A stretch of DNA of 64,000 bases. Source: Rhizobium herbae (GTDB lineage Bacteria > Pseudomonadota > Alphaproteobacteria > Rhizobiales > Rhizobiaceae). The DNA lies in assembly GCF_017873135.1 (NCBI RefSeq), contig NZ_JAGGJV010000002.1, positions 434,001-498,000 of the forward strand, given 5' to 3'. Shown here piece after piece: positions 1-7,793 of the stretch. A model generated the notes under the pieces. It was not told where the DNA came from, ran no database searches, and was given only the letters and a program-made list of their open reading frames with translations. The translations under genes were made by a program, and so were the position numbers. Position 1 is the first letter of the stretch, and every line of letters starts with the position of its first letter.

Positions 1-284
1 TCGGCTTTGTCGGCGCCCGCACGTTTCTCCATCATCGCCAGTCCGCCGCAATGCGCTTCTGGGTGGCGCAGATGATCTTCAACTTCGCCTGGTCGCCACT
101 GTTCTTCGGGCTTCACGAAATTGCCCTCGCCCTGATCGTCATCCTGTCTCTGTTGATTTCGATCGCCGGGTTCATCGCCACCAGCCGGAAACAGGATTAT
201 CTGTCGGCGCTGCTGTTCCTGCCCTATCTCGCCTGGGTTGCCTTTGCCACTTTGCTCAACACATCGATTTTCCTCATGAATTGA
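1..284 (+). CDS. tspO: TspO/MBR family protein, C-terminal part (cut by window edge)
   Basis: The reading frame is open from the window edge, so the N-terminus lies outside; about 93 residues remain. The stretch FNFAWSPLFFG is the family hallmark of TspO/MBR (outer-membrane tryptophan-rich sensory / peripheral benzodiazepine receptor-like) proteins. The rest forms two or three hydrophobic helices (ALALIVILSLLISIAGFIA, LLFLPYLAWVAFATLL), as expected for helices 3-5 of this five-helix membrane protein. Members bind porphyrins and other hydrophobic ligands and have been linked to tetrapyrrole or stress signalling in alphaproteobacteria. An internal ATG at 51 exists but falls inside the conserved core, so it is not the true start. 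Confidence 0.85.
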   Translation, partial: GFVGARTFLHHRQSAAMRFWVAQMIFNFAWSPLFFGLHEIALALIVILSLLISIAGFIATSRKQDYLSALLFLPYLAWVAFATLLNTSIFLMN

Positions 285-359
285 GGCTTGTCCTTGTTTT
301 TCCGCCATGCGACTGTCTGTGCAACGGCGACCAGAAACTGAGACGATTGAGAGCAAACG

Positions 360-794
360 GTGGAATTTCGCGAGCGCATCCGCAACAGTTTCGGCAGACA
401 GGCCGCCATGGCGACGATCGGCGCGGAGCTGACGCGGGTCGAGCAGGGGTCGGTCGAGATCGAGCTGCCGTTCGACGAGAAGCTGACCCAGCAGCATGGC
501 TTTCTGCACGCGGGGATCATTTCGGCCGCCCTCGATGCCGCCGGAACCTATGCGGCCTATTCGGTGATCGATCCGGATGCCTCGATCCTCACCATCGAGT
601 TCAAGGTCAACCTGATGTCGCCGGGCCGGGGCGAGAGGTTCCTGTTTCGCGGCGAGGTGACCAAACCCGGTACGACGATCATCGTCTCCGACGGCCGGGG
701 CTATGCCATTTCGCAGGATGGCCCGGCCAAGCTGATCGCCTCGATGACCGGCACGATGATGGTGATCCGCGGACGCGAGGGGATCGAAGGATGA
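360..794 (+). CDS. PaaI-type hotdog-fold thioesterase
   Basis: A 144-residue protein with the hotdog thioesterase signature QQHGFLHAGIISAALDAAGTYAA near residues 43-65, where HGFxHxG is the substrate-binding/catalytic segment. The length is normal for the PaaI/YdiI group, which hydrolyses acyl- or aryl-acyl-CoA esters; the substrate here is unknown. The start is a GTG with only a weak ribosome-binding site (GAGAGCAA). The stop overlaps the ATG of the following nucleosidase gene (ATGA), so the two are probably translationally coupled. Confidence 0.85.
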   Translation: MEFRERIRNSFGRQAAMATIGAELTRVEQGSVEIELPFDEKLTQQHGFLHAGIISAALDAAGTYAAYSVIDPDASILTIEFKVNLMSPGRGERFLFRGEVTKPGTTIIVSDGRGYAISQDGPAKLIASMTGTMMVIRGREGIEG

Positions 795-1429
795 CATTCG
801 AACTGAAGCCTGTTGCGGGCAAGACGCTGCTCTACGTCATGGCCGTCGATGCCGAATACGGCGTGCACCTGCGCGAGCGCATCTCGCCGCTGATGACCGG
901 TGTCGGCCCCGTCGAGGCTGCGGTGACGCTGACCCGCACGCTGGCCGAGTTGCAGGGGCGGGGCAACCTGCCCGATCTCGTGGTCTCGCTTGGCTCCGCC
1001 GGTTCCGCAAAGCTTGAACAGGCCGAGGTCTACCAGGCGACCTCGGTTGCCTATCGCGACATGGACGCTTCGCCGCTGGGCTTCGAAAAGGGCGCGACAC
1101 CGTTTCTCGACCTTCCCGTCACCGTCGATCTGCCGCTGCGCATTCCCGGCGTCAAGACGGCCAGTCTTTCGACCGGCGCCAACATCGTTTCCGGTGCGAC
1201 CTATGAGACGATTGCTGCCGATATGGTGGAAATGGAGACGTTCGCCGTCCTGCGTGCGTGCCAGTCCTTCGGAATTCCGCTGATCGGCCTGCGCGGGATT
1301 TCCGACGGCAAGGCGGAGCTGAAGCATGTCAGTGACTGGACCGAATACCTGCACGTGATCGACGAGAAGCTGGCGGCCGCCGTCGATGCGCTGGAAAAGG
1401 CCGTTGCATCAGGCGAAATCGCCGTCTGA
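791..1429 (+). CDS. 5'-methylthioadenosine/S-adenosylhomocysteine nucleosidase-like protein
   Basis: A 212-residue phosphorylase-superfamily protein. It begins KTLLYVMAVDAEYG, carries the SLGSAGS strand-loop and the DMVEMETFAVLRAC segment, whose Glu residues bind the ribose in MTA/SAH nucleosidases, and ends with a GIPLIGLRGISDGKAE active-site loop. These enzymes cleave adenine from MTA or SAH, recycling by-products of SAM metabolism. It is slightly shorter than E. coli MtnN and diverged, so nucleosidase specificity is inferred. An upstream in-frame extension to 281 overlaps the thioesterase gene and is rejected; the ATG at 791 overlapping its stop is the natural start. Confidence 0.82.
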   Translation: MTFELKPVAGKTLLYVMAVDAEYGVHLRERISPLMTGVGPVEAAVTLTRTLAELQGRGNLPDLVVSLGSAGSAKLEQAEVYQATSVAYRDMDASPLGFEKGATPFLDLPVTVDLPLRIPGVKTASLSTGANIVSGATYETIAADMVEMETFAVLRACQSFGIPLIGLRGISDGKAELKHVSDWTEYLHVIDEKLAAAVDALEKAVASGEIAV

Positions 1430-1475
1430 AGCCGCAAAATTGTCCGGGTGCAATGTAATCGTTGCGCTTGTCGCT

Positions 1476-1491
1476 GCCTTTAATTAAAGGC
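1476..1491. promoter_or_regulatory. Perfect 16-bp palindrome upstream of guaA
   Basis: GCCTTTAATTAAAGGC is a perfect inverted repeat without a spacer, 35 bp before the guaA ATG and 47 bp after the nucleosidase stop. It could be an operator or promoter element for guaA; it lacks the loop of a typical terminator. The function is not known. Confidence 0.4.
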
Positions 1492-1525
1492 TCGGCATGA
1501 TCCCCCAAGCCAGCGGAAGCGTTTC

Positions 1526-3088
1526 ATGACCGAGACAGTCCATCCCGATACCGTTCTCATCATCGATTTCGGCAGCCAGGTCACCCAGCTGATCGCTCGC
1601 CGCGTCCGCGAGACTGGCGTCTATTGCGAGATCGTGCCCTTCCAGTCGGCCGAAGAGGGCTTCAAGCGCCTCAATCCGAAGGCGATCATCCTCTCGGGCA
1701 GCCCCGCCTCGACCCTGGACATCGGTTCCCCGCGTGCGCCACAGGTGGTGTTCGACAGCGGCCTGCCGGTTCTCGGCATCTGCTACGGCCAGCAGACCAT
1801 GTGCGAACAGCTCGGCGGCAAGGTCGAGGCCGGTCATCATCGCGAGTTCGGCCGCGCCTTCATCGAGATCGACAAGGAATGCGCCCTCTATGACGGCATC
1901 TGGACAGTCGGCTCCCGCCATCAGGTGTGGATGAGCCACGGCGACCGCGTCACGGCGATCCCGGCCGGCTTCGACGTCGTCGCCACCTCGCCCAATGCCC
2001 CGTTTGCCTTCATCGCCAATGAAGCGAAAAAATTCTACGCCGTGCAGTTCCACCCGGAAGTCGTGCACACGCCGGATGGCGCCAAGCTGCTCGCCAATTT
2101 CGTCCACAAGATCGCCGGCCTCAAGGGCGACTGGTCGATGGCCGCCTATCGCGACAAGGCCGTTGCCAATATCCGCGCCCAGGTCGGTGACAAGCGCGTC
2201 ATCTGCGGCCTGTCCGGCGGCGTCGATAGTTCCGTTGCGGCGCTGCTGATTCACGAAGCGGTCGGCTCCCAGCTGACCTGTATCCTCGTCGACCACGGCC
2301 TGATGCGCAAGAACGAGGCGGCCGATGTCGTCGCCATGTTCAAGGAACACTACAATCTGCACCTGGTGCATGTGGATGCGTCCGACATGTTCATCAATGC
2401 GCTGGAAGGCGAGAGCGATCCGGAAACCAAGCGCAAGACCATCGGCCGCCTGTTCATCGATGTGTTCGAGGCGGAAGCCAAGAAGCTCGGCGGCGCCGAT
2501 TTCCTCGCCCAGGGCACGCTCTATCCCGACGTCATCGAAAGCGTTTCCTTCACCGGCGGCCCATCGGTCACCATCAAGTCGCACCACAATGTCGGCGGTC
2601 TGCCGGCCCGGATGAACATGCAGCTGGTCGAGCCGCTGCGCGAACTGTTCAAGGACGAGGTCCGCATCCTCGGCAAGGAACTCGGCCTTCCCGATAGCTT
2701 CATCGGCCGCCATCCGTTCCCAGGCCCCGGCCTTGCCATCCGCTGCCCGGGCGGCATCACCCGCGAAAAGCTGGAAATCCTGCGCGAAGCCGATGCCGTC
2801 TATCTCGACGAAATCCGCAAGGCCGGCCTCTACGATGCCATCTGGCAGGCTTTTGCCGTGCTGCTGCCGGTCCAGACCGTTGGCGTCATGGGCGATGGCC
2901 GAACCTACGAATTCGTCTGCGCGCTTCGCGCCGTCACCTCCGTCGACGGCATGACGGCGGATTTCTACCACTACGACATGGACTTCCTCGGCCGCGCCGC
3001 CACCCGCATCATCAACGAAGTCCGCGGCATCAACCGCGTCGTCTATGACGTGACGAGCAAGCCGCCGGGGACGATCGAGTGGGAATGA
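1526..3088 (+). CDS. guaA: GMP synthase (glutamine-hydrolysing)
   Basis: A 520-residue protein of the expected length that converts XMP to GMP in purine synthesis using glutamine and ATP. The N-terminal class I amidotransferase domain has GICYGQQ with nucleophile Cys86 and the His176/Glu178 pair in VQFHPEVV. The ATP-pyrophosphatase domain has the PP-loop LSGGVDSS (about 229-236). The C-terminal dimerisation domain ends in the conserved KPPGTIEWE. It stands alone, with a hairpin (3100-3138) between it and the convergent gene downstream. Confidence 0.98.
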   Translation: MTETVHPDTVLIIDFGSQVTQLIARRVRETGVYCEIVPFQSAEEGFKRLNPKAIILSGSPASTLDIGSPRAPQVVFDSGLPVLGICYGQQTMCEQLGGKVEAGHHREFGRAFIEIDKECALYDGIWTVGSRHQVWMSHGDRVTAIPAGFDVVATSPNAPFAFIANEAKKFYAVQFHPEVVHTPDGAKLLANFVHKIAGLKGDWSMAAYRDKAVANIRAQVGDKRVICGLSGGVDSSVAALLIHEAVGSQLTCILVDHGLMRKNEAADVVAMFKEHYNLHLVHVDASDMFINALEGESDPETKRKTIGRLFIDVFEAEAKKLGGADFLAQGTLYPDVIESVSFTGGPSVTIKSHHNVGGLPARMNMQLVEPLRELFKDEVRILGKELGLPDSFIGRHPFPGPGLAIRCPGGITREKLEILREADAVYLDEIRKAGLYDAIWQAFAVLLPVQTVGVMGDGRTYEFVCALRAVTSVDGMTADFYHYDMDFLGRAATRIINEVRGINRVVYDVTSKPPGTIEWE

Positions 3089-3099
3089 GGGGACGTATT

Positions 3100-3138
3100 C
3101 GGTCGCGCGCTGCACGAAGACGTTAGCGCGCGCGACCG
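3100..3138. terminator. GC-rich hairpin between convergent guaA and oxidoreductase genes
   Basis: CGGTCGCGCGC at 3100-3110 pairs with GCGCGCGACCG at 3128-3138 (11-bp perfect stem, 17-nt loop). It lies between two convergent genes, so a transcription-ending role is plausible, but there is no T-run on either side. Confidence 0.4.
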
Positions 3139-3171
3139 GTTCTCGGCATCGATCATACGGTCGTAGATCGA

Positions 3172-3774
3172 CTACTGCTCCTTCTTGAACATATCCTGGA
3201 AGATGAGCTGGCCCCAGGTGCGGCCGCGTGCGTGCACCAGCGCGCCACCCTCGCTAAGCTTCCCGAGCTTGACGGGTGCGAACCCGAGTTGTTTGGCCAA
3301 ATCCGCCACCGGAGCGATTGCGTCCTCGTCGTCGCTGGACAGAAAGACCACCCGGTGCCCGCCCTCGACGACCGGATCGGTCGCCAGGGTGGCTGCGATC
3401 AGGTGATTGAAGCCTTTCACGAACCTGGCACCGGTGAACGACTTCGCAACGAAGGCGGAGGACGGGAGGTCGTCCAGCTCTTCGGGAGGGAGAGGAAACG
3501 CGTTCATCGCGTCGATGACCGTCTTGCCTTCCCAGTTCGGCAGGGCTTTCGCAACGTTGCGATGTTCCCCGAAAGGGACCGCCAGGATGATCGAGTCGGC
3601 CTCGAGTGCATCCTGGAGCGACCTGGCGACGACCGTGGGTCCAATCGCCCGCGCCTGAGGCGTCAACGCTTCGGGCGGCCGGCGGCTGGCGACGGTCACG
3701 TCGATGTTTTTGCGGGCGAAGGCCTGGGCGAGGGCCTGGCCTATCTTGCCGAATCCTACAATTGCGTAGCTCAT
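3172..3774 (-). CDS. NAD(P)-binding F420-reductase-like oxidoreductase
   Basis: A 200-residue Rossmann protein starting MSYAIVGFGKIGQALAQAF, a classic GxGxIG dinucleotide-binding turn, followed by VASRRPPEAL, where the arginines suggest NADPH preference. It resembles the NPD/F420-dependent NADP reductase-like family common outside methanogens, where the physiological substrate is generally unknown. Similar proteins sit beside short-chain dehydrogenases and regulators, as here: an SDR lies 201 bp upstream on the same strand. Confidence 0.75.
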   Translation of the reverse strand: MSYAIVGFGKIGQALAQAFARKNIDVTVASRRPPEALTPQARAIGPTVVARSLQDALEADSIILAVPFGEHRNVAKALPNWEGKTVIDAMNAFPLPPEELDDLPSSAFVAKSFTGARFVKGFNHLIAATLATDPVVEGGHRVVFLSSDDEDAIAPVADLAKQLGFAPVKLGKLSEGGALVHARGRTWGQLIFQDMFKKEQ

Positions 3775-3975
3775 AATGTTTCTCCAATCCGTGTTGATAT
3801 TGAACCCTGGCGTTCGACGGCGCTGGGTTATCCGTTCTGCTGTGTGGCGCCTTTGCGTAGACGTCTCGCCGTGTCTGACGTCCGCACAGCCGGACTGGCC
3901 GGTTAAGCGGAAGTCGTTCCGCCATGGAAAAGCCAGTTCCCGCCGGTTAGTCGCTTCCGGCGGTCCGGTGCGATT

Positions 3976-4710
3976 TCAGATGGCCGAGAAGCCGCCGTCG
4001 ACAGACAACTCCACCCCATTCACGAAGCTCGAATCGTCTGAAGCAAGAAACAGCGCGGCGGCGGCAATTTCCTCAGGACGCCCCATCTTTCCCCGCGGGA
4101 TCAGGGATTCGAACATCTGCTTCGCCTCCTCGGTGAGAACTTGGTCCTGCATCGGTGTGGCGATCGGCCCCGGATGCAGCACGTTCACCCGGATATTCCT
4201 GCCCTTGAGTTCGTTGAGCCACCCGCGTGCGAATGCGTGTAGCGCCGCCTTGCTCGCCGCATACACACTGTAGCCAGGAAACCCTTTGATCGAAGCAACT
4301 GACCCCGTCATGAAGATCGATCCGCCATCGTTGAACAGCGGCAACGCCTTTTGAACCGTAAACAGCGTGCCGCGCGTATTCAGGCCGAAGGTGGCATCGA
4401 AATGCTGCTCGGTAATTTCGCCCAGTGGCACGGCTTCACCCGTGCCGGCGCTCGCATACAGGACGTCGATCTTGCCTTTTTCCCGTTTGACTGTATCGAA
4501 GAGGCGGTCGAGGTCGTCGAGATTGGCCGCGTCGCCGCGCACGCCGGTCACGTTCCGGCCGATCAGCTTGACGGCCTCGTCCAGCGCCTCCTGTCTCCGG
4601 CCCGTGATGAAGACATAGGCGCCTTCTTCAACAAACCGCTTGGCGCTCGCCAACGCCATGCCGCTCGAGCCACCCGTGATAACGGCAATCTTGCCTTCAA
4701 GCTTTCCCAT
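3976..4710 (-). CDS. SDR family oxidoreductase
   Basis: A 244-residue classical short-chain dehydrogenase. The cofactor motif TGGSSGMA (about 12-19) is followed by the catalytic Ser in GSVASI and YSVYAASKAA with the catalytic Tyr/Lys pair; the C-terminus SVDGGFSAI is typical. The start at 4710 is preceded by AGGAAAAATC, a good ribosome-binding site; a longer in-frame ORF to 4815 lacks one. It is divergent from a LysR-type regulator, its likely controller. The reaction is unknown; an NADP(H)-dependent alcohol/ketone oxidoreduction is inferred. Confidence 0.88.
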   Translation of the reverse strand: MGKLEGKIAVITGGSSGMALASAKRFVEEGAYVFITGRRQEALDEAVKLIGRNVTGVRGDAANLDDLDRLFDTVKREKGKIDVLYASAGTGEAVPLGEITEQHFDATFGLNTRGTLFTVQKALPLFNDGGSIFMTGSVASIKGFPGYSVYAASKAALHAFARGWLNELKGRNIRVNVLHPGPIATPMQDQVLTEEAKQMFESLIPRGKMGRPEEIAAAALFLASDDSSFVNGVELSVDGGFSAI

Positions 4711-4918
4711 GATTTTTCCTTTCGTCGTGTCGGACAGCGTTTGCCTCCGAGACCCTCGAAATGGGTTGGCTGGCGTCCGTTGTTCAGTGCGGAAGCGCGC
4801 ACATCGGTGGTGCAAAATCGATCCGGCTGGACGGTTGACGTCAGCTGCGACGACCGGTGTCCGCCGTTCGAAATTGGGCCGCGATCATCGACACAAGCTA
4901 TGATGGTCGGCCGTACTA

Positions 4919-4940
4919 CTGTACGATGCGTCAGATACAG
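4919..4940. promoter_or_regulatory. Possible LysR-type operator
   Basis: CTGTA at 4919-4923 and TACAG at 4936-4940 form an inverted repeat with a 12-nt spacer in the divergent SDR/LysR intergenic region, 37 bp before the LysR start. The arrangement resembles LysR recognition sites (interrupted dyads), but the match is short. Confidence 0.35.
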
Positions 4941-4977
4941 GTTTTGGAAGGCGCACCGCGTGGTGCCGGATTGCACC

Positions 4978-5874
4978 ATGATCGACTGGGATGACATTCG
5001 CTATTTTCTCGCCGTGGCGCGCGGAGGCTCAGTGCGGGCTGCCGCCGGGGGCCTCGGGGTCAACCACTCGACCGTGCTGCGACGCATCGCTCAGTTCGAG
5101 GACCGCCTCGGGGCGCAGATGTTCGAAAAGCTGCCTTCGGGATACCGCATGACGGCTGCCGGCGAGGAGGTGCTCGAGCTCGCGAACCAGATGGAAGCGT
5201 CGTCAAACCAGCTGGAGACGCGCATCTTCGGGCGCGACCAGAGCGTGCGCGGGCTTCTGCGGGTGACGCTGGCCCCGCCTCTCGCGACGCAGCTGCTCAT
5301 GCCGGACTTCGCCGATTTCGCGCGTCTGCATCCGGATATCGAGATGGAAATCCTGTCGTCGGGCGAGCTGGCAAATCTGACCAACCGGGAGGCCGACGTG
5401 GCGATCCGCGTCGTCTACGACCGCAAGACCCTGCCGCTCAATCTTCACGGCCTGAAGGGGCCGGAGGTGTTCGGCGGCGTCTACATGTCCCGTGATCGAC
5501 TGGCCGCATGGCGTACGGGCGCGACTGATCCTATAAGGTGGGTCGTCATCAGCATGCATGGAATTCCGGATTGGGCCAGCTCGGGTGAGGTTCGCACCAC
5601 CGGCGTTCCATTCAGGATCACGGACGGCGAGGCGCAGATCGCTGCGGTCCGGCAAGGGCTCGGGATCACGACACTGCCGTGCTTCGTCGGAGATGCCGAC
5701 CCTCTACTGGTGAGGGTGCCGGGCACCGATCTGCACATGTACGGAACGCTCTTTCTTCTCACGCAGGGAGAGACACGCAAGACGAAGCGCGTGCAACTTT
5801 TCACGGAGTTCGTATCCCGCAGGCTTGCCGCGTATGCTCCGCTTCTCGCAGGGCTGTCCATATCGCGCGACTGA
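4978..5874 (+). CDS. LysR family transcriptional regulator
   Basis: A 298-residue LysR-type regulator. The N-terminal winged HTH (WDDIRYFLAVARGGSVRAAA followed by LGVNHSTVLRRIAQFEDRLG) covers residues 1-62; the effector domain follows, with the usual QGLGITTLP segment near residue 230. The start MIDWDDIRYF matches the family and is used instead of the long in-frame extension that runs back into the SDR gene. It is divergent from the SDR gene and probably regulates it and/or the downstream NAD(P)-binding protein. The effector is unknown. Confidence 0.9.
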   Translation: MIDWDDIRYFLAVARGGSVRAAAGGLGVNHSTVLRRIAQFEDRLGAQMFEKLPSGYRMTAAGEEVLELANQMEASSNQLETRIFGRDQSVRGLLRVTLAPPLATQLLMPDFADFARLHPDIEMEILSSGELANLTNREADVAIRVVYDRKTLPLNLHGLKGPEVFGGVYMSRDRLAAWRTGATDPIRWVVISMHGIPDWASSGEVRTTGVPFRITDGEAQIAAVRQGLGITTLPCFVGDADPLLVRVPGTDLHMYGTLFLLTQGETRKTKRVQLFTEFVSRRLAAYAPLLAGLSISRD

Positions 5875-5885
5875 CGCCCGGCAAG

Positions 5886-5916
5886 GTTGCCGGCGACGTT
5901 GCCGGCGACGTTGCCG
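5886..5916. repeat. Short tandem repeat (12-bp unit, about 2.6 copies)
   Basis: GTTGCCGGCGAC is repeated twice exactly and followed by a partial third copy, just after the LysR stop. It is non-coding and of no evident function. Confidence 0.6.
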
Positions 5917-6022
5917 CCATCCGGTCGGAAGCCGAGTTGCGATCGCTTGGAAAGCGGCGGTGTTCAGTCCGCGAATGTTGCACCGTATTGCAACCGGCGC
6001 GAGGGTCGCACCACCGAAGGCG

Positions 6023-6535
6023 TCAGGACCCTCCCGCGCTTGCGCCCAAGGCGACAAGAAGCTCGTCCAGCTGCTCGAACTGTTCGGGCATGCCGCCTTC
6101 CATTCCTTCGATGGCCTCGTCGAGGGCTTCCTTCGAGGGGTAGAGTTCGGAGAGGGTCAGAAGCGTCACGTCGCCTTTGTCCTCGAAGGTCACCGTGGTC
6201 ACGGCGGCATCTTCGCTTTCCTCGTTCGTCCAGACGAGGCGCGCGTTCGGGATCACTTCGAGATACTTGCCGAAGAATTCCATGGCGCTTGAGGCATCCT
6301 GGCCAAAGGCGACGCGGTAGCCGCCGCCGACGCGAACATCCATGTCGCAGGACAGCAGAGGTACGCCCGTCGACTTCGGCGCCCACCAGCGCATGAACAG
6401 TTCCGGCCTGGTCCACGCCTCGTAGACGATGCGCGCCGGGCCGTTGAAGATCCGCGTCACGACCAGCTCGCGCTCGGACTTCCGTTCGATCGTCGTGCGA
6501 CTGCTCGTGGATTCACCATCACTTCTTTCGTCCAT
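6023..6535 (-). CDS. SRPBCC / AHSA1 family protein
   Basis: A 170-residue START-like protein. The segment FNGPARIVYEAWTRPELFMRWW is the typical N-terminal motif of the Aha1-type SRPBCC family, and GGMPEQFEQLDELLV is the usual C-terminal helix. Such proteins form a hydrophobic ligand cavity, and most of their ligands are unknown. The gene overlaps the upstream ArsR gene by 17 bp, so the two form an operon; ArsR-AHSA1 pairs of this kind are common in bacteria. Confidence 0.9.
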   Translation of the reverse strand: MDERSDGESTSSRTTIERKSERELVVTRIFNGPARIVYEAWTRPELFMRWWAPKSTGVPLLSCDMDVRVGGGYRVAFGQDASSAMEFFGKYLEVIPNARLVWTNEESEDAAVTTVTFEDKGDVTLLTLSELYPSKEALDEAIEGMEGGMPEQFEQLDELLVALGASAGGS

Positions 6536-6878
6536 CGACTTTCTCCCTTTGTTTCAATTCCTCGACAATCTCGTCCAGCGCATCGAAGCGTGTATCCCAG
6601 AGCTGGCGGTAGCTCTCGATCCATGCCGCCTCTTCCTCCAACCGGCGGCGGCCGAGCTTGCAGGTCCGCACGCGGCCGACCTTCTCCGTGGTGACCAGCC
6701 CGGCCTGCTCCAGGACGCCGACATGCTTCTTCATGCCCGTCAGGGTCATGTGGAATTTTTCGGCAAGCTCCGTGATCGAAGCGTCGCCTCGCCCGAGCTG
6801 CTCCAGAACGCCGCGTCGGGTGGCGTCCGAGAGCGCGGCGAACGAGGCGTCGAGACGGGGTGTAATATACTGAACCAT
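6519..6878 (-). CDS. ArsR-type winged-helix transcriptional repressor
   Basis: A 119-residue HTH protein with DASFAALSDATRRGVLEQLGRGD, the signature N-terminal helix of the SdpR-like ArsR subgroup, and the recognition helix MTLTGMKKHVGVLEQAGLV. No metal-binding Cys pair is visible, so it is probably not a metal sensor. It starts MVQYIT, and its ATG lies at the centre of a perfect 28-bp palindrome. No Shine-Dalgarno sequence precedes the ATG (upstream bases are palindrome and CGCCGGCT), so leaderless translation is possible. It is the first gene of the operon with the AHSA1 protein. Confidence 0.9.
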   Translation of the reverse strand: MVQYITPRLDASFAALSDATRRGVLEQLGRGDASITELAEKFHMTLTGMKKHVGVLEQAGLVTTEKVGRVRTCKLGRRRLEEEAAWIESYRQLWDTRFDALDEIVEELKQREKVDGRKK

Positions 6879-6892
6879 ATGGTTCAGTATAT
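6865..6892. promoter_or_regulatory. 28-bp perfect palindrome covering the ArsR start codon (autoregulatory operator)
   Basis: The bases form a perfect inverted repeat with core ACTGAACCATATGGTTCAGT flanked by ATAT on both sides. The ATG of the repressor (minus strand, 6876-6878) falls at the dyad centre, so the right arm also encodes Met-Val-Gln-Tyr. A dimeric ArsR-type repressor binding here would block transcription initiation directly. This is inferred from symmetry and position. Confidence 0.8.
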
Positions 6893-7104
6893 AGCCGGCG
6901 GAGGGCGGGATGCAAGGGGGCTGCTGTCTTTAAGGAATGCGTCTTGCGTTGATGAACATCGCGCCCGGCAGCCTGCGGATGCCAAGACTCGCATCCTGCG
7001 CCTCCACCGTCGAAAAAAATCGCAGGCCCATGTCGATTTCCCAGAGCCCCGTTCGTCGTTAGGATGCCAGGCCGATGAGCCCGGCTCTAACAGGGAGATG
7101 GACG

Positions 7105-7473
7105 ATGCGTGTCATGGTACTCGTGAAGGCAACCGAGGACAGTGAGAAGGGCTTTTTCCCCACGCCCGAGACGAACGCGATGATGGAGGCGATGGGGCGT
7201 TTCAATGACGAGCTTCGCGATGCCGGCATCCTGCGCGACGCCGATGGCCTCAAACCCTCCTCGGCGGGCAAGCGTGTTGCGTTTGATGGTCCCGGCCGCA
7301 CCGTCATCGACGGGCCGTTCGCCGAAACCCGCGAGCTGGTCGCCGGCTACTGGCTCTGGGACGTCAAGGACATGGATGAGGCGGTCGCCTGGGTGAAGCG
7401 CTGCCCCAATCCGATGCCGGGACCGAGCGAGATCGAAATCCGGCCGCTCTACGAGATGGACGATTGGCAATGA
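7105..7473 (+). CDS. YCII / DGPF-domain protein
   Basis: A 122-residue protein of the YciI-related (formerly DGPF) family: MRVMVLVKATEDSEKG at the N-terminus, GPGRTVIDGPFAETRELVAGYW in the middle, and KDMDEAVAWVKRCP near the C-terminus. The DGPF tetrad and the ferredoxin-like fold are diagnostic. Relatives are often next to ECF sigma factors, but none is here. The start at 7105 is supported by AGGGAG 7-12 bp upstream; an ATG at 7075 is less likely. The biochemical function is unknown. Confidence 0.88.
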   Translation: MRVMVLVKATEDSEKGFFPTPETNAMMEAMGRFNDELRDAGILRDADGLKPSSAGKRVAFDGPGRTVIDGPFAETRELVAGYWLWDVKDMDEAVAWVKRCPNPMPGPSEIEIRPLYEMDDWQ

Positions 7474-7793
7474 CAACCTGACGCCGGAGATTCCGGAAAT
7501 CCATGACCGGAGGCGCGGAGCTTAGCGGCAATCGAGACTGCCGGCCGCAACCTGCCTGCCTCCCTTATGGCTTTGGCCGGCAAGGCGGCATGACCGCAGG
7601 CGAGACGCACCGCCGATCGAGGCGATCCGTTTCGTGCGGTCTTGGAGGCCTTGCCGCGGCGCTGGAATCGTCCCGCGCGCGCGTCAAAGTTTCGGGGTGG
7701 ATGTGGGAATAAATTCATATGTTCGTGTTTTGTTCTTGACGAAAAATACCTCCCGGTTATACTCGCGTCATTCAAAAAGGGATGAGGTCTGCC
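7474..7793. other. Intergenic region, 320 bp, with one promoter
   Basis: No reading frame here looks like a real protein on either strand: the ORFs present are short, Arg/Pro-rich shadows. The only recognisable signal is the promoter at 7736-7763. Confidence 0.6.
7736..7763 (+). promoter_or_regulatory. Strong sigma-70-type promoter
   Basis: TTGACG at 7736-7741 and TATACT at 7758-7763 are separated by 16 bp. The match to the -35/-10 consensus is unusually good for a rhizobial promoter, and the -10 lies 30 bp before the start codon of the RNA ligase-like gene. Confidence 0.75.

Noticed and set aside
1484-3115. Long minus-strand ORF opposite guaA (543 codons)
   Set aside because: It mirrors guaA almost end to end, has the skewed Asp/Gly/Ala/Val composition of an antisense shadow and no recognisable domain.
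5886-5916. CRISPR-like tandem repeat
   Set aside because: The unit is 12 bp, copies are contiguous without spacers, and there are no cas genes.
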